The notes: generated by a model from the letters alone, not told the origin. Shown: positions 1-12,740, numbered from the stretch's first letter. The stretch is DNA of 64,000 nucleotides from Geosiphon pyriformis (GCA_016748015.1 JAAOMT010000484.1:9443-73442), one strand, 5' to 3'. Program-made: numbers and translations.

Positions 1-230
1 ACAATTCGGAACAAAATGGCTACGTTTCATAAAACCAAAACAAATCAACCGACCCCTATCAAACACTACTCTAAAAAAGCTCCTCCTTAGGCGATAGACT
101 CAAAGCACCCATAACTTCAACGACCACAAACCCTTCCGACTGGATCAACCCTCTCCTCCCACATTCAGCACGAAACTCTGAATTGGGCAACCACACGCGA
201 CTCCTGTGGCTGGTCAAAGCAAATTAACTT
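1..230. other. Unassigned GC-richer fragment at the window edge
   Basis: This stretch is clearly less AT-rich than the 4.5 kb that follow, with a sharp change near position 230. I tried both strands and found no long reading frame or recognisable motif. It may be the end of an element or gene that continues left of the window. Confidence 0.3.
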
Positions 231-2384
231 TTTGATATTTATTATCACAATTGCAATTTTATTCTTTAATCTTACAATTTTAGTAATTATACATTTTGAA
301 TTTTTTGATTCTTTAAATGATATTATATTAACTACAATTTTTGGATATGTAAGCTTTGTTTTGAATAATAATATCAACTCTTAATTTTTTGGTCTTGGTA
401 ATCAAATATTGTTAAATGTAATAATAATCTGTTTCATATACTTAAACATATTAATTTTACAATAATAGAAGAGCTTGCCATCAGACATTAACTTGTGAAA
501 AACAAACCACTTATTATTATTATGTCTTTAAATGAAAAACTATAAAGCATGTTTATTATTATTTAGATAATAATAGGTTTATAAAAATATGTAATAAGCA
601 TTAATAGATTATTTCAGATATTTCATAGTTTTGGTTGTTTATTTAAAAAAAAAAGCTATTTATAAGTGTATATAAAAAAAAAAGAAATAGCGGGGAAGGT
701 GTGGTAACCAAAAATAACATTTATACATCAACCTTTTTCTACAAGAAGATTAGTAGCGTGATAAATTTCGCTAATGGTATTACCGCCATCACTTTCCACC
801 AGATTGTAAAACTGACATAAAATTAAAAAAAATTAATAGTAAAAAAAACAGTTGCAATTTCAAAATTCAAATTTTATACCAGAAAATTTTTAGAAAATAG
901 GAGTGTGTGACTTTGAATTGAAAAACCTTCAATGCATGTACGGGTTAAAATTGACAAAAAAAAATTAATAAAATCGTTCAAGATACTAAAAATTTTTTTT
1001 AAGAGCTATATACAAAAAAGGTTGCTTACAGTTCCGTGGCAAAAAAAAACAGTGATTCAAAAGGTTTTTATTGGGCTATTAAAAAGAATGGAAAAACTTT
1101 CCAGAGGAGGTGGCACTTGCTAATATTCGTAGCATGTTTGCCTGTATTCAAGCTAGTTTAAATGCAGGAGGCGATACTACATATCAATTTTTATATATAT
1201 TATTAAGGTATTTTTGAATAAAAAAATCTTCTGGGGCTGTGTTTGAAAAATTGTACTATATTTTAAATAACTAGGCTTGAAAGGAAATTATTTAATATTG
1301 GTACCAAACATTATTTAATTACTGAAATAATTTCAATTTTGTCGTAGTTCGACGTCACGCCTCTTTTGACCAATTTCAAACAAGACTTTCAGACTAATTA
1401 AATTAAGTATAAAATTCAAATTTTTTTTCACTATCTGAAACTACTCGATGCAAAAAACACTTAAAATAAAATAAAATAAGCTTTTTTATCGCTTTGAAAT
1501 TTTAACACTATTATTTTTACGAATGTTTTTTTAAATTTTTACAAACTATTAAACATTTAACTAATTTTTATAAATTATTTACATTTTGGCAAACTTTTAA
1601 ATATAAGATATTTTAGTTTAATTTATAATTTAATTATATAAATTGGGTTATTAATGAAATAAAAATCATAAATAATTTAAAATTAAATAATTAAATGTTA
1701 AATATAAACAATAATATATACCAATTTCATAATAAAAATTAAGAATAATTTTATGCTGATTAGAAAAAGTATAATTATTATGAAATAGAACATAATTAGT
1801 GAATTACTGAAAATTATATAGTACCGAGAATAGCAAGTCCAGTAATAGTGGATTGAAGGATAGAATTGCACTTAGATTGAGTCACAATATAAAAAAAATA
1901 TTACATGTGTGAACAAAACATGAGCTGCATCTACAATTCATTAAGCATTAAACAAAAATCTTAATTCTTGAACACATGGTATAATACAATAACAACTATT
2001 CTTGTACAACCATTTTCATATACTCTACTTTTTATTGGTCAAATAAAAAAAAAATTTTTTGTTATTCATAACAAATAGTACATACAAAACGAAACTAGGG
2101 ATTTTTTTTGTAAAATAATTATTACTTTCAAACTTTGAAAAAACCAAGATCATTTCACGAAGAATAGTTATTTTTTTATTTTTTTTATTCAAGTTTACAA
2201 CAATTTTCTTAATGGAATCAAAGAGATCAGAATAAAGGTACTTTTTTTCATGAAGTAGTGGCATCTATTTTAAAACCTTTTTTTGCTTTAAACAAATTAC
2301 ATGATTGCAATTGAAAAGTAATATATTTCAACTTAATTTTTAATAAATTATTAATTCTATTATATTTGTAGGTTAAATAATATA
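231..2384. other. AT-rich intergenic sequence with faint coding-like scraps
   Basis: Mostly A/T homopolymer-rich DNA. Two scraps are less AT-biased and might be coding relics. One is at about 690-815 on the minus strand. The other is an open stretch at 1083-1217 on the plus strand (about 44 codons, beginning KEWKNFPEEVALANIRSMFA and ending in TGA). Neither has an obvious start, splice site or family match, so I do not call genes here. Confidence 0.35.
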
Positions 2385-3108
2385 TTGGATGCATTAACAC
2401 ATTATAAAAGAAAATTCAACCCTTTACTTCAAGACAAAAAACTCAATTTCACTATTTTTACATCAACAATAAATAAAAAGAAATTTTTGTTTGTGGTGGA
2501 AGTAAAATTACCAAGAAATTATCATTCAAAGAATTTATTTAATAATAAAATAAAACTAAGATATTTGATGATGAATTTTTTGGACAAAATGATTGATAAT
2601 TATATAAAAAACAAAGATGCAATCATTTGTGCCTTCTTGTTCAAGATAAGTTTTTGGAATTATAACATTTTATGATATTTATAATTATATATTTTTTTTC
2701 AATACTTAAAATTTCAATGTACACTATACACAATAGATTTTCAATATGATAGAGTTTATAGAATCATTTTTTTGGGTCAATTTTTTCTTCTTTGAAATAA
2801 TTATGACTTTAGAGTTTTGCCCAATATTATTCAAGTATTGATAAAAGAAAAGGTTAATACAAACTTTTTTGTTATTTTAAAATTTTATTTTTTTTAATAT
2901 CTTGTAAAAAATACATGTGAACTTTGTATCAAAAGTTTGCAAACTTCAAACTTAAAAGCTAAAGTTGTTTTAAATAAGCAAGATCAGATAGATGAACAAG
3001 AAAAAAGAAAATTACCAAAAACACCAATACGTAAATTGATGATTCGGTATTTATATCATATGTCTGTTAAGATTCCAGCTTCGAGTCAAAGAGTAGATAA
3101 GCTGTAAT
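2385..3108 (+). pseudogene. Decayed fragment, possibly of a Glomeromycotina lineage-specific family with a VVEVK motif
   Basis: A 96-codon open stretch (2385-2675) contains the segment FLFVVEVKLPRNYHS followed by a helix-like KLRYLMMNFLDKMIDNYIKN. About 270 bp further on, a second coherent stretch (about 2960-3105) reads KLPKTPIRKLMIRYLYHMSV and ends in TAA. The order 'VVEVKxP, K(L)xxxMxxxLDxxI, then a basic TP-rich tail' resembles a multi-copy protein family I associate with Rhizophagus genomes, but its function is unknown to me and the match is from memory. The AT-rich gap between the two parts is unlike a normal intron and no start context is visible, so I read this as a broken gene copy. 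It could also be chance open frames. Confidence 0.3.
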
Positions 3109-4340
3109 TGGTTGCTTCTAATTAAATTTTAAATAAGAATATTGGTTAATAAAACAAAAAGTTATAATTTTAAAAATAAATTAATAATTTTAATAATTAA
3201 ATATCACCTACCAAAATTTGTTATAATTTTACTTTCTTTAAATACCAAGTTTAACTTTTCAATAAAAAGATATTTTGTAGTAAAAATTACGTTTTGTAAT
3301 AATGACATGTCTTATAGCAAAGGAGAATAGAAATATGAAGGAATAATTTAAACAAAAGCTTATGGTAAAAGAAAGATATTTAAGTGCTAGATAGCCACTT
3401 CAATTTCTTCAGTTCTCTTGCTTATGTTTAATTGGTTTAAAAAATTAATTTATTTAAATCGGGTTTTTTTGTATAGTAAAAATTATTTACTTAATATTTT
3501 TGTTTGTTTAGTATATTGTTAATATTATACTTTTAAAAATCAAATTTTATTAAAATTAACTATTGTGATTTTCATTACTTAAATTATAAAATATACAAAA
3601 TTTTTATTTAATAATTATTTTTTTTAAAATATTTTTTTTAATCGAATTTAAAATATTTACTTTTAATTGAATACTTTTTTTGATTAAATTAAAACAATTA
3701 ATAATTTTTAATTGTTTAAATAATGCAAATACAATAAAAATTTTAAATTTTTTAAATCATGTTTGATTTTATCATTTTTTGCAATACTGTTTTTAAAATT
3801 TTTATTTTTATTTTTTTGCAATTTTAGGATTTTATTATATATATATATATATATATTATTAGTTAGTTATTTTTTTAAGTTTATGCAATTTTAATTAAAT
3901 CAAAATTTTAGGCTTTTTTTTTGCAAAATTACACATAATTTTTTTGTAAAATTAAATATATATTTAAACCTTTTATCTAATTTACAAAGTTTTTATTAAT
4001 TAAAAATTGTTGTTTTACTATTTTTGGTAATTTATTACAATTTAAAATAATTTTTATTATTAATTTTTTGAATTGGTATTACATTTATTGAAATATGGTT
4101 AAGTGAAAATATTAATAAATAAAGTTTTAATTGATTTTTTAATAAGATAAAAATAGTTAAAATATTGTTTTACAAAATAATATAACATAATTTTTTTTAT
4201 TAAGAAATTTTTAAAAATTTAAAAATTTTATTATTATTATTATTATTAAAGAAATTTGTGTTTACTTTTTAACTTCATTATATATATAATAGCTTATTAA
4301 TAAAATAAAATTCTTTTTAAAAAAATAAAATAAAAATTTC

Positions 4341-4378
<38 letters not shown>

Positions 4379-5164
4379 CAAATTAAATACATTGAACTAT
4401 ATTTTAAATAAGCATTGGCTATTTAATAATTATTATTTCTTGCATATTTATGCTTTTATCAATCAATATTTGAAAAAAAATTTGCAAAGTACCATTTTTA
4501 TTTTTTCTTTGAATAAATATTTCAATTTATTTAATATATGATTAAACTTGATGTAAATAATATAATAAAAATAATATTAATATTAATAATAAATCATTTT
4601 CTTTGTTTAGTAACTTATTAATTATTTGTCAATTATTATGTTCATTTTTTAAAAAAAAGTTATTATAAAAATTCAATATTAATCTAATTATTGAATTATT
4701 TGAAAAATCATAATTTGATTTAAATTATTACGTTATTAGGTAATACTTTAATATATAAAATGATTATTTACATTTCAATTATACTTATACAAATATAATG
4801 TTAACTTTGATTTTTTCAAAAAAATAACCTATATGGTTTAAAGAATTGACCACATCTTAAAAATGGAATTATTTTGGGAATAAAATTTTAAATACGAATT
4901 CGACTGTATCTCGGTTTTCCGTGTAGTGTAGCGTGGTAAGTTAAACCAATTTGGGAAATAAAATTCCTCGCTTTTTATAAGTACAAAATTTTCCACAATT
5001 ATTTAATATTAAAACGTCGGGACATCTAATGCTAACACTCTCATATAAATGTATACTTTGAAAATAATTTCAAATGAATTACGTTGATGAATACAGTTTA
5101 TTCATTTATCAAAATGTAATATGAGTCCATTTGATTGATTATATTAAAGGAAAATATTTTAATT
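3109..5164. other. AT-rich intergenic DNA with microsatellites
   Basis: No gene seen. It includes a (TA)n tract at about 3835-3856 and a short (ATT)n tract at about 4228-4247. Base composition becomes more balanced from about 4850 as the gene island is approached, without a readable frame. Confidence 0.5.
4341..4374. repeat. (AAT)n microsatellite
   Basis: About eleven consecutive AAT units, readable directly. Confidence 0.9.
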
Positions 5165-5230
5165 TAGAATTTAAATGCGTTTTCTAAATTTTTCCCTCTT
5201 CCCTATCAATTTCGATGATACGTTCCAATA

Positions 5231-5984
5231 TTAGTTTGTGTGAGTTAGATTTCCCACTTTTTCTAAATCTTTTGTTATTTCTAGTCTACTTCGATAATAT
5301 GTTTCAAGATTCATTTGTCCAAGGAAACTTCCCGCCTCTGCTGCTTTTGAATCGAGTTCAAATGCTTTTCCTGAAAACTTCGTTATTCCCCCTCCCCCAT
5401 TTAGATGACATGTTGCAAGATTGTAAATCTCCCACCTATGCTGCTTTTGAAAAGAGTTCAAATGCTTTTTCCTCATTTTTCATTGTTCCCAATCCATTTT
5501 GATAACAAAGTGCAAGTTCGTTTTGTGCATTTGCATTTCCCACCTCTGATGCTTTTGAATAGAGTTTATATGCTTTTTCTCAATCTTGTAAAGTACCAAT
5601 TCCATTATTATAACAATAACCCAAGAAAAATTGTCCAAAAGAATCTTTTGCCTTTGCTGCTTTCTGAAATTCTAGAAATGCTTTTGTTAAATTAGGAATA
5701 GTTCCAATTCCATGTTCTAAAGAAAAGCCGAGCAAAATATAGTCTATCGAACGCTTTGAACTTTTATTTTTCAAATAATTGAAAAAGTCTTCAAGATATT
5801 TTTTCACAAAGTCAGCAATTTTTGAATATTCACTCGCTGAAAAAATGGCCAAATTTTCTTTGATGATAATTAATACTTTTTCAAGCCTGTCAAGGGTTAA
5901 AGTTGCCTTTTCAATTGATAAAGTTGCAGACATCATTTGAATATTTTTTATAGGTAAAGAAGGATTTTTAAAGAGTTCATCTTG
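5231..5984 (-). pseudogene. Sel1-repeat (SLR) protein gene fragment, broken
   Basis: Read on the minus strand, the sequence gives a helical leader (LEKVLIIIKENLAIFSASEY) and then successive Sel1-like repeats with the diagnostic pattern 'LG.C...G.GT..d..KAF..f.KAA': LGFSLEHGIGT, LGYCYNNGIGT and LCYQNGLGT. Sel1 repeats are tetratricopeptide-like alpha-alpha scaffolds. In Glomeromycotina they are hugely expanded, often attached to protein-kinase domains; no kinase domain is visible here.

The frame is interrupted by TGA at 5580-5582 (right after GIGTLQD, where W is usual), by TAG at 5436-5438, and by a frameshift near 5430. The last repeats read on in another frame to a TAA at 5231. The upstream edge at 5984 follows a good splice acceptor (TTATTTATTAG), so the first exon lies elsewhere or is lost. 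Other names for this family are SEL1L-like or SLR proteins. Confidence 0.8.
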
Positions 5985-6833
5985 CTAATAAATAAGAATT
6001 TTAACCTATATTCACATTTCCTAAAAAAGCTAAATACGTAATCTCGTTGCAAGGACTATGTTAAAGGTAATCAGTGAAAGGGATTTTATAATGAAATTAA
6101 AAAAAAACTGGATGCAGAGAATTGATTGGTCCTAAAGGAGTTTCTTCTTACAAAACTCGAGACAATATTTAATATGAACTACTCAGAGACGGAAGTGACC
6201 ATCCTGAAGGAAACATTACCAAAAGATAACCACTAGACAGATGAAGAAGGATTCAAGTTTTTTGTGCACTACTTTTTTTTGGATTTTGTCACAAACTTTA
6301 AGTTTCTCTCTCAGGCCGAAAGAAGTAATTGACCTTTGATAACTTTAGATGCTATAAAATAAATTTTTAACCTTTTTGCAATTCTTCTGAGTGAATTGAT
6401 TGAACAAGAGAAGTTTGCTCAAAAAAACTACAAGTATATGCTTGAATCAGATATCATTATACGGAACAAGAAAATAAGTTTTCTCTACTAGACTATTGCA
6501 GTAAGTTTCTAAAAATAATTATAATAGTTTTTCTTTTATAGCACTGATGTCATTCCCAATGGGAAATTTCACATTTCAAATCTCTGTATCTAGATTAAAA
6601 ATTCATCGGCTTACAAAGGCCCCTTTCACAAAGATCTCTGATCAAGAACCATAATTGGGAGATAGTGAGACTATGCGATCTTCAGGGTTAGCATACTTAT
6701 ATGACATTGTTGATCTTTAAAAGTTTCTTTGCGACAGTATCCGCTCAACCACTTAGGCTTTAATAGTGGAAAAACTCAACCACACACATAGCTTTGCGAC
6801 CCTTAAATTAAATAAAATCCTCATGCTAAAATA
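5985..6833 (+). pseudogene. Decayed coding stretch upstream of FAR11, function unknown
   Basis: This interval is as GC-rich as the neighbouring genes and shows piecewise open frames on the plus strand. A stretch from 6172 begins MNYSETEVTILKETLPKDNH; another near 6390-6470 reads LSELIEQEKFAQKNYKYMLE. A plausible small intron at about 6498-6540 (GTAAGTTTC...TTTTATAG) joins to a stretch beginning TLMSFPMGNFTFQISVSRL. In-frame stops and at least one frameshift separate the pieces. I recognise no family. The last 60 or so bases before 6834 must also hold the 5' UTR and promoter of FAR11, but no clear TATA element stands out from the AT-rich background. Confidence 0.3.
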
Positions 6834-9800
6834 ATGGATAGTGTACCGTCAGACGTTACAGAATCCTTAAAAGAAACTCCCAATGAAGAGGCCCCCAATG
6901 ATTCGCTTACTTTGGGACAACTCAAGAGCCTTGTAAAACAGTTTCCTAATAAACTCAAGGCATTGTAATTCTTTCTATTTATAACCACTTTTCAAGAAAG
7001 AAAGGCCCTTAAGTCGCTTATGTTGACCTTGGTGCCTTTCGGGTCATGATTTTTTTAATATTTCATTTTGAAAATTTATGCTGACTGGGCTTCCGTTTTT
7101 CTCAAAAATGCATTCATTTTCCACATTTTCTTGAAAATGTAGTCAAAAGAAATTTCTTTTATTTATGCAGATAGCGATAGAATTTCTAATGAAATAAATG
7201 AGTTTTACAGCTATGTTGAAATATCACAATGCTTCGAAAATCAAAAGGTTTTCGAGGAAGGGTTTGATGAACGTATATATATTTGGTTTGATTTATGTTG
7301 ATCCGTGTTATCGTACTCTTTCACGAACTTATCCCTCTTTTTCCTTGTCACTTTCGCTTTCCCCACGATATATAGTCTGGACGACATCTGTGCCATCCGA
7401 ACGAATTACCTATATCGAATATTTGTTGGATGCTTTGGAGTTAAAAGATCCGGAAAAACGTTTTGCTGCTGCGAGGAAATTATTATACATTGCGCAAGGT
7501 AGATTTAATTTACCTTCTTAATGGTATCAAGAAAATGTGAGATATTTAATCAATATCACCTGGAATTGCATTATTCATTTTTCTCTGGTCTCAAAATTAG
7601 GAACCTTTGGAGAAACACAATCAGTCAATCAGCATCTTCATTGGATTTTCGAGAATAATAAATTATTAAGAAAAAGAGGTGCGCTCTTGTCATATTTCCA
7701 AGCTCTCAAGTTGGCATCCCAGGCGCATAATCACTTTAGGTATTTCTCAACTAATTTTTTATAATGTTTCTTTTGATCATTTTCCAAATTTTAAATTAAT
7801 ATTTTGATTGTTAGTCGTCCTGATCTCAACATTTCATCCGAAGAACGGCAAGCTTATATTGATGATACACATGCCGAGATAGGCTTTTATTTAACTCTTT
7901 TATATATGCTAGTAGAAGTTCATCGTGAGGACTCAACTTTTGATACCGAATTAGGTTGTGGGTCTGTTTCTCATTCGTTTACAATTTGTTGAATGAGCTC
8001 ACAGTTTTAAAAAAAATTTCAAAAATAGTCGAGTCGGATCCTCCAATGGTAGTTTTTCTGTTTGAAGTAATCGCATCACTACGTGAAAAAAATGCCAAAG
8101 GATATCCCGTTAAAAAGGTAATGAATTTTTCTTGGGATAATTTTTGATTTATAGGATAAAAAGACAATAAATGACTGAGCATATTCAATTTCTCAGTTGC
8201 TGCTATTACTATGGAAAGTCATTTTAACAAGCTTAGGGGGAATTGATGAAATTGATAGACTTAAGAACGTCGTACGTCAACTTAATGGACTTCCATCCTT
8301 TAAAAACCAAGGTAATCCTACAGATGCTACATGAATCATGGATAGCACAATTGCCGATAGGAAATTTGATTTAATCATAATCAATATTCTAGGTTTCCTA
8401 ACAAAAACAACCCCAATGGACTATTACACCTTTCAAACCGAAGTCACGCAAAAATTTCCTACATACACTCCACCTCCTTACCAATCAATAATCCCTGATT
8501 CGCTCTATTCCTTGATTTCAAATGGTACTAACAGCAATGATTCAACCACTCAAAATTACACATCAGCCACAAATGGGAATTTCAATAATAATCCAACGCC
8601 AAAGTCTCGGAAGCAACAGTTCCAAACTAATCAACGGCAACCATTTATATTTCCGTTTTCAAGATCAGCCCCAACTGTTCCCAAATCAATACAAGAGGCG
8701 GGGGATTTATATCTCAAATTTATGTATACAAGTCTTTCTACTTGGCAGTGTTCTCTGGAGAAGCAAGAGATGAAAAGCCAACAAAATCTTAACATATTAT
8801 ATGGAATCAAGAAAGAGACTCCTATTGGCAATTGGGGACACGACACGGTAAAACAATTAGAAAATTTGCAAAGGGATCAATTGCAAATTGAAGAGAAGGA
8901 TATTGAAAAATTAGGAAGAGTGGAAAATCTTTATGTATCCTTTTATTCTTTTTTCCTATTTCTCTGATACCAAAGGGATTTATTGATATTCTTTACCAAA
9001 AATCATTATTCCACATTTGTTTCTCTATGTAGATGTCAATCCTGCCTCACATGCAAAACATTATTATAGTACTTTTGAAACTTTTGCTTGCCACTGTTTC
9101 ATCCAACAACAATAACACGACGAAGGGCGCCGAAAATGTTGATAATGGCGGGAAAAGGAGTTCTACGACCGGAGGTTGATTCTCCTTCAAGTTAACTTTC
9201 TATAAAATATTACCTACTATTCATTAATCATCACTGACCATGTGAATCTAGAAAACAGCAACAATACGTTTTCTAACGGCAACACTGTGGAAGAGATCGA
9301 TATTATGCGACATCGTGAAATTACTTCTAAAGCGGTTTCAGCTATTCTTTTGCTGATGCTCAAGCATTTCAAACTCTCTCGTATCCTTCAAAATGTCTTT
9401 AACTTTTTGATCTTTGGATTTTGGACTCAAATTTATCCTAAATTTTCATCGTTGGCAGATGCTCTGAAGTTTGAATATCTCGCCCAGTTATTGGTAGATT
9501 CTAATTGTTTGCTTCTCATATTAAAGATGTTTGGTTTACAAGATGTTGGAGTCACGGTAAAGGCAAAAAATGAAGTGGAGGAGCTCAAGTAGGAAATAAA
9601 TTTCAATTTGGATCCCTTTAATGTCACTGATAAACATGGCATTTATTTTTCAATGAATTTTTAGTTTCTTCCAATATTGTAATGCTAATGACACGAAGGA
9701 TGTATGTAATTCTAATGGAAATAAACCCCTTGATGGCTTACCATCAAACGGACATGAGAAAAATCTCAATATACAAAACATGAACCCGAAAAATTTACCA

Positions 9801-11076
9801 GAAAACGAGGAAACTGACACTATGAAAGAGGACAGGGAGAATAATAGTTCAGAAGATTATAACGTTGAAACCAATTATTGCTGGCGAAATTTTTTTGCTG
9901 CCATCAATTTCTTGAGAATCTTGCAAAAATTGACAAAAAGGAAGACGCACAGAATATCATTATTAGTGCAGTATAAATCATCGGTAAAACCATGAGACTA
10001 CATTCTATAACTTCAATCTTATTTAGATTTGAAGCAATCAGCTGACTTGATTTTATCATTTGGACTAAGGCAATTCTGAAAAAAATATTAAAAGTATCCC
10101 ATCCCTTATCAGAATTGTACGCTTTGAAAGTATTGAAAAATCAAATCCCCTTCGTCGGGAGAAAATGGCGCCAAAGTAAGTAATTTATACATCAATGAAT
10201 TGATTGTTGTATAGTAATTTCTTAATGAAAATCAAATGGAGACTAGGTAATATGAAAGTCATTACTTCTATCTATCTACGCTGTCGACCGGATTTAAGGG
10301 ACGAATGGATCGCATCGACGGACGCTGACGCCGAGCTCGAAGACGCTTTGGCAAGTAAATTAGCAATTTAATAAATATTATCTGAATCAATAATCTAAAA
10401 CTCATTGAAACTCAATATCTATAAACTATTCTAGCCTCAAGAGCAAGCGCTTAGGGAACTGATCAAGTTTTATAATAACCGAAAATATGGTCCATTAAAT
10501 GGGCCTGAGAAGCAATCCAACAGCAGCAACAATCAAATTGAAAAAAACTCCTTACCAGATATATTTCCTCCGAACCGTTCACAACCATCCAAAGTTTTCC
10601 ATTCTGCTTACATTGCTGACGATATAATGCTTGACGAAACATTTTTAACAAACTGGGAACAATGGCTCCAAGAAGAGGTTTATATCTTTTCTATGACAAA
10701 GCCTCATCTCAGGGGTGTTGACGAATATTATAATGATGAAAATGCGATCAACTTTTTCGGAGATGGCTCTGAGTGGGACATTCCCCCTACTCCACCTGTC
10801 AAAGAACGAGATCCGTTCACAACTGTCGAGTGGCAAAACCTTTCGCCAGTTGAGTGTAAGAGTTTTGAGGATGAATGGAAAACCCAGAAGTCTACTAAGT
10901 TGTCCTACGATGAAGATGAAATGGAATATTTTTTGGATTCGAGCTCCTTTGCAAATGGGGATCAAAAAGATGTCGACTCGACCTATAGGTGGACTGATGA
11001 ACTATTAGGCCCATTCGCATCGTGCGAAGTCACCATCTATGAACCTAACTCTGAACTTGCTGATCCGGAAGCTTGA
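6834..11076 (+). CDS. FAR11: STRIPAK complex subunit Far11/STRIP1 (N1221 and DUF3402 domains)
   Basis: Core subunit of the striatin-interacting phosphatase and kinase complex. In fungi (yeast Far11, Neurospora HAM-2, Sordaria PRO22) it links PP2A and kinases to control hyphal fusion, development and cell-cycle signalling at nuclear/ER membranes. Fifteen exons join in one frame to 991 residues: 6834-6959, 7143-7272, 7376-7498, 7601-7739, 7815-7954, 8029-8117, 8197-8311, 8393-8934, 9033-9174, 9252-9380, 9459-9588, 9665-9983, 10070-10175, 10247-10350, 10435-11076.

Family landmarks in order: FIYADSD (about residue 48), LLYIAQGTFGE (about 120), KKLLLLLWKVILTSLGG (about 248), LPHMQNIIIVLLKLLLAT (about 472), LLMLKHFKLSHALKFEY (about 548), NYCWRNFFAAINFLRILQKL (672) and GRKWRQSNMK (about 737). 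These cover the N-terminal N1221 and C-terminal DUF3402 domains at normal family length. A TGA at 8332 falls inside intron 7. The first splice is the weakest point (see findings). Confidence 0.93.
10351..10434 (+). other. FAR11: Non-canonical GC-AG intron in FAR11
   Basis: The intron after ...DADAELEDAL begins GCAAGT and ends TTCTAG. It is phase 0 and 84 bp long. GCAAGT is the consensus of rare GC-AG introns. No GT donor nearby keeps the frame, and the spliced product continues into the conserved PQEQALRELIKFYN segment. Confidence 0.85.
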
Positions 11077-12740
11077 ACGGCCAGGATATTGAATTACTTT
11101 TAATCGGTAAGGTTTTTTAAGTTTTGTTTTTTGATTGTCTGTTACAAAATGAGCAATCAGCCATCAACATCTCTAATGGTTTTATTGAACATGTCAACAG
11201 TTCTCAGACGCGGTTAACTTTTACGGTACCATATACACAGTAAATTTGTTCAAGAAAAAAGACTATTTGCTGGAAATTTCAAGCCTTCCTTCAGCCAACT
11301 CATTCGCCAATCAGATTAATCAATTCTCCATACAAACAAGAACGAAGACCGCCAAGAAATTTAGATCATTTAAGTTCAATTTCCATACAACAATAGACCA
11401 ATTCTTTAATGCTGTATTAAAATAAGTGATGTATAGGTAAAATTCGGTAATTTTTTCCAAAAGGGCTGATGTTATTGTTCGGGCGATCATATTATATGTT
11501 TGAGTTCAAAAATTAATTAAATAAATTTGTTAAACTTAAAGTTTTATTTAAATATGTATATACATTATAATTAAATAATTACATAAAAAAAACTTGTTTT
11601 TTGTATTTTTATGACTACAATCAAAGTAAAGAGTAATAAAGAACTTTCTTTCTTTTTATTGTTTTTAATAAATTTAGCACTTAAAAAGTTTTTTTGAAAA
11701 TAAAAACAGTTAAACAATACTTTTAAAACACAAAACAGGTTTTGGCTGTTAAAAAAGCACTTTTTAACAATAAGTAAAAGTCTTTATTTACTCAGTTTTT
11801 TTTAAGTAATCAATCAAAACAAGTTATGTTTTATATGTAACTTTAATTAATTAACTTTTTAGATTATTTGTTTTTAAAAATTGAATTGATAAGATAAAAA
11901 CTAAAACACTTTTTTTTTCTATTTTTAAAAAAGCAACAATATTTAAAAAACAATTATAAGTTATTAAAGATTTCTGTTATAATTTTATATCATGTTTTTT
12001 TAAATGTTTTTTTTAATAAAATCAAAGATACTTTAAGTATTTTTGGTAAAATTTTTAATATTAAGTTAAAGCATGTTAGTTTATAATAATATACTGTTAT
12101 GTATTTTAATTTTTTGAACTATTAAAACTGTTTTTAATTACTGGTTAATTTTAAAAATATTATTAAAATTTTTTTTTAATCAATTAAAATATTGTTTTTT
12201 ATAATACCAAGTTAATAAATTTTTTTTCTGGTTATATAGTCTTTAAAATTATTAAGTTAGTTTTTTAAATTAATATTAAATTTGTTTTTTTTAGTTTTTA
12301 ATAATTATTATCAAAAATATAATAATTTATTAAAAAATAAAAATTATATATATTTTTATTAAAATTATTTTGTTTTTTATAATATTTTTTTAATTAAAAA
12401 TATAAAGATTTTTGTTTAAAAGTTTTTTTAACAGTAAAATAATTTAAAAAAAATATTTAAATTTAATATTTATTAATTTTTATTTTTATTTTTTTAGTTA
12501 ACATATAAGTTTAATTATTAATTAATAAAATAATATTTTAAATTTATTTTTATTTACAATTCTCTAAAAAAGTTATTTTTAAAAAAAAGCTTTTATATTT
12601 TTATTATAATTTTCAATATTTAATTTAATAATTTAATATTTTTTTTATTTAAATACAAAACTGTTATTAGACTTAATAAAAATATAAGTTTTAATAAAAA
12701 TGTTAAAAATTTAGGTTTTGGTTTTGTTAATAAATTTTTT
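11077..12740. other. FAR11 3' flank grading into AT-rich DNA
   Basis: The first 350 bp or so keep gene-like composition and probably hold the 3' UTR and polyadenylation region. No further exon was recognised. From about 11500 the sequence becomes extremely A/T-rich, with no readable frame. It is probably old transposon debris. Confidence 0.5.

Noticed and set aside
165-377. 70-codon minus-strand open frame
   Set aside because: It spans the abrupt composition change near 230 and shows no motif or start context.
8332-8334. TGA in the apparent FAR11 frame, suggesting a pseudogene
   Set aside because: It lies in an 81-bp GT-AG intron (8312-8392). Removing it joins conserved sequence in frame.
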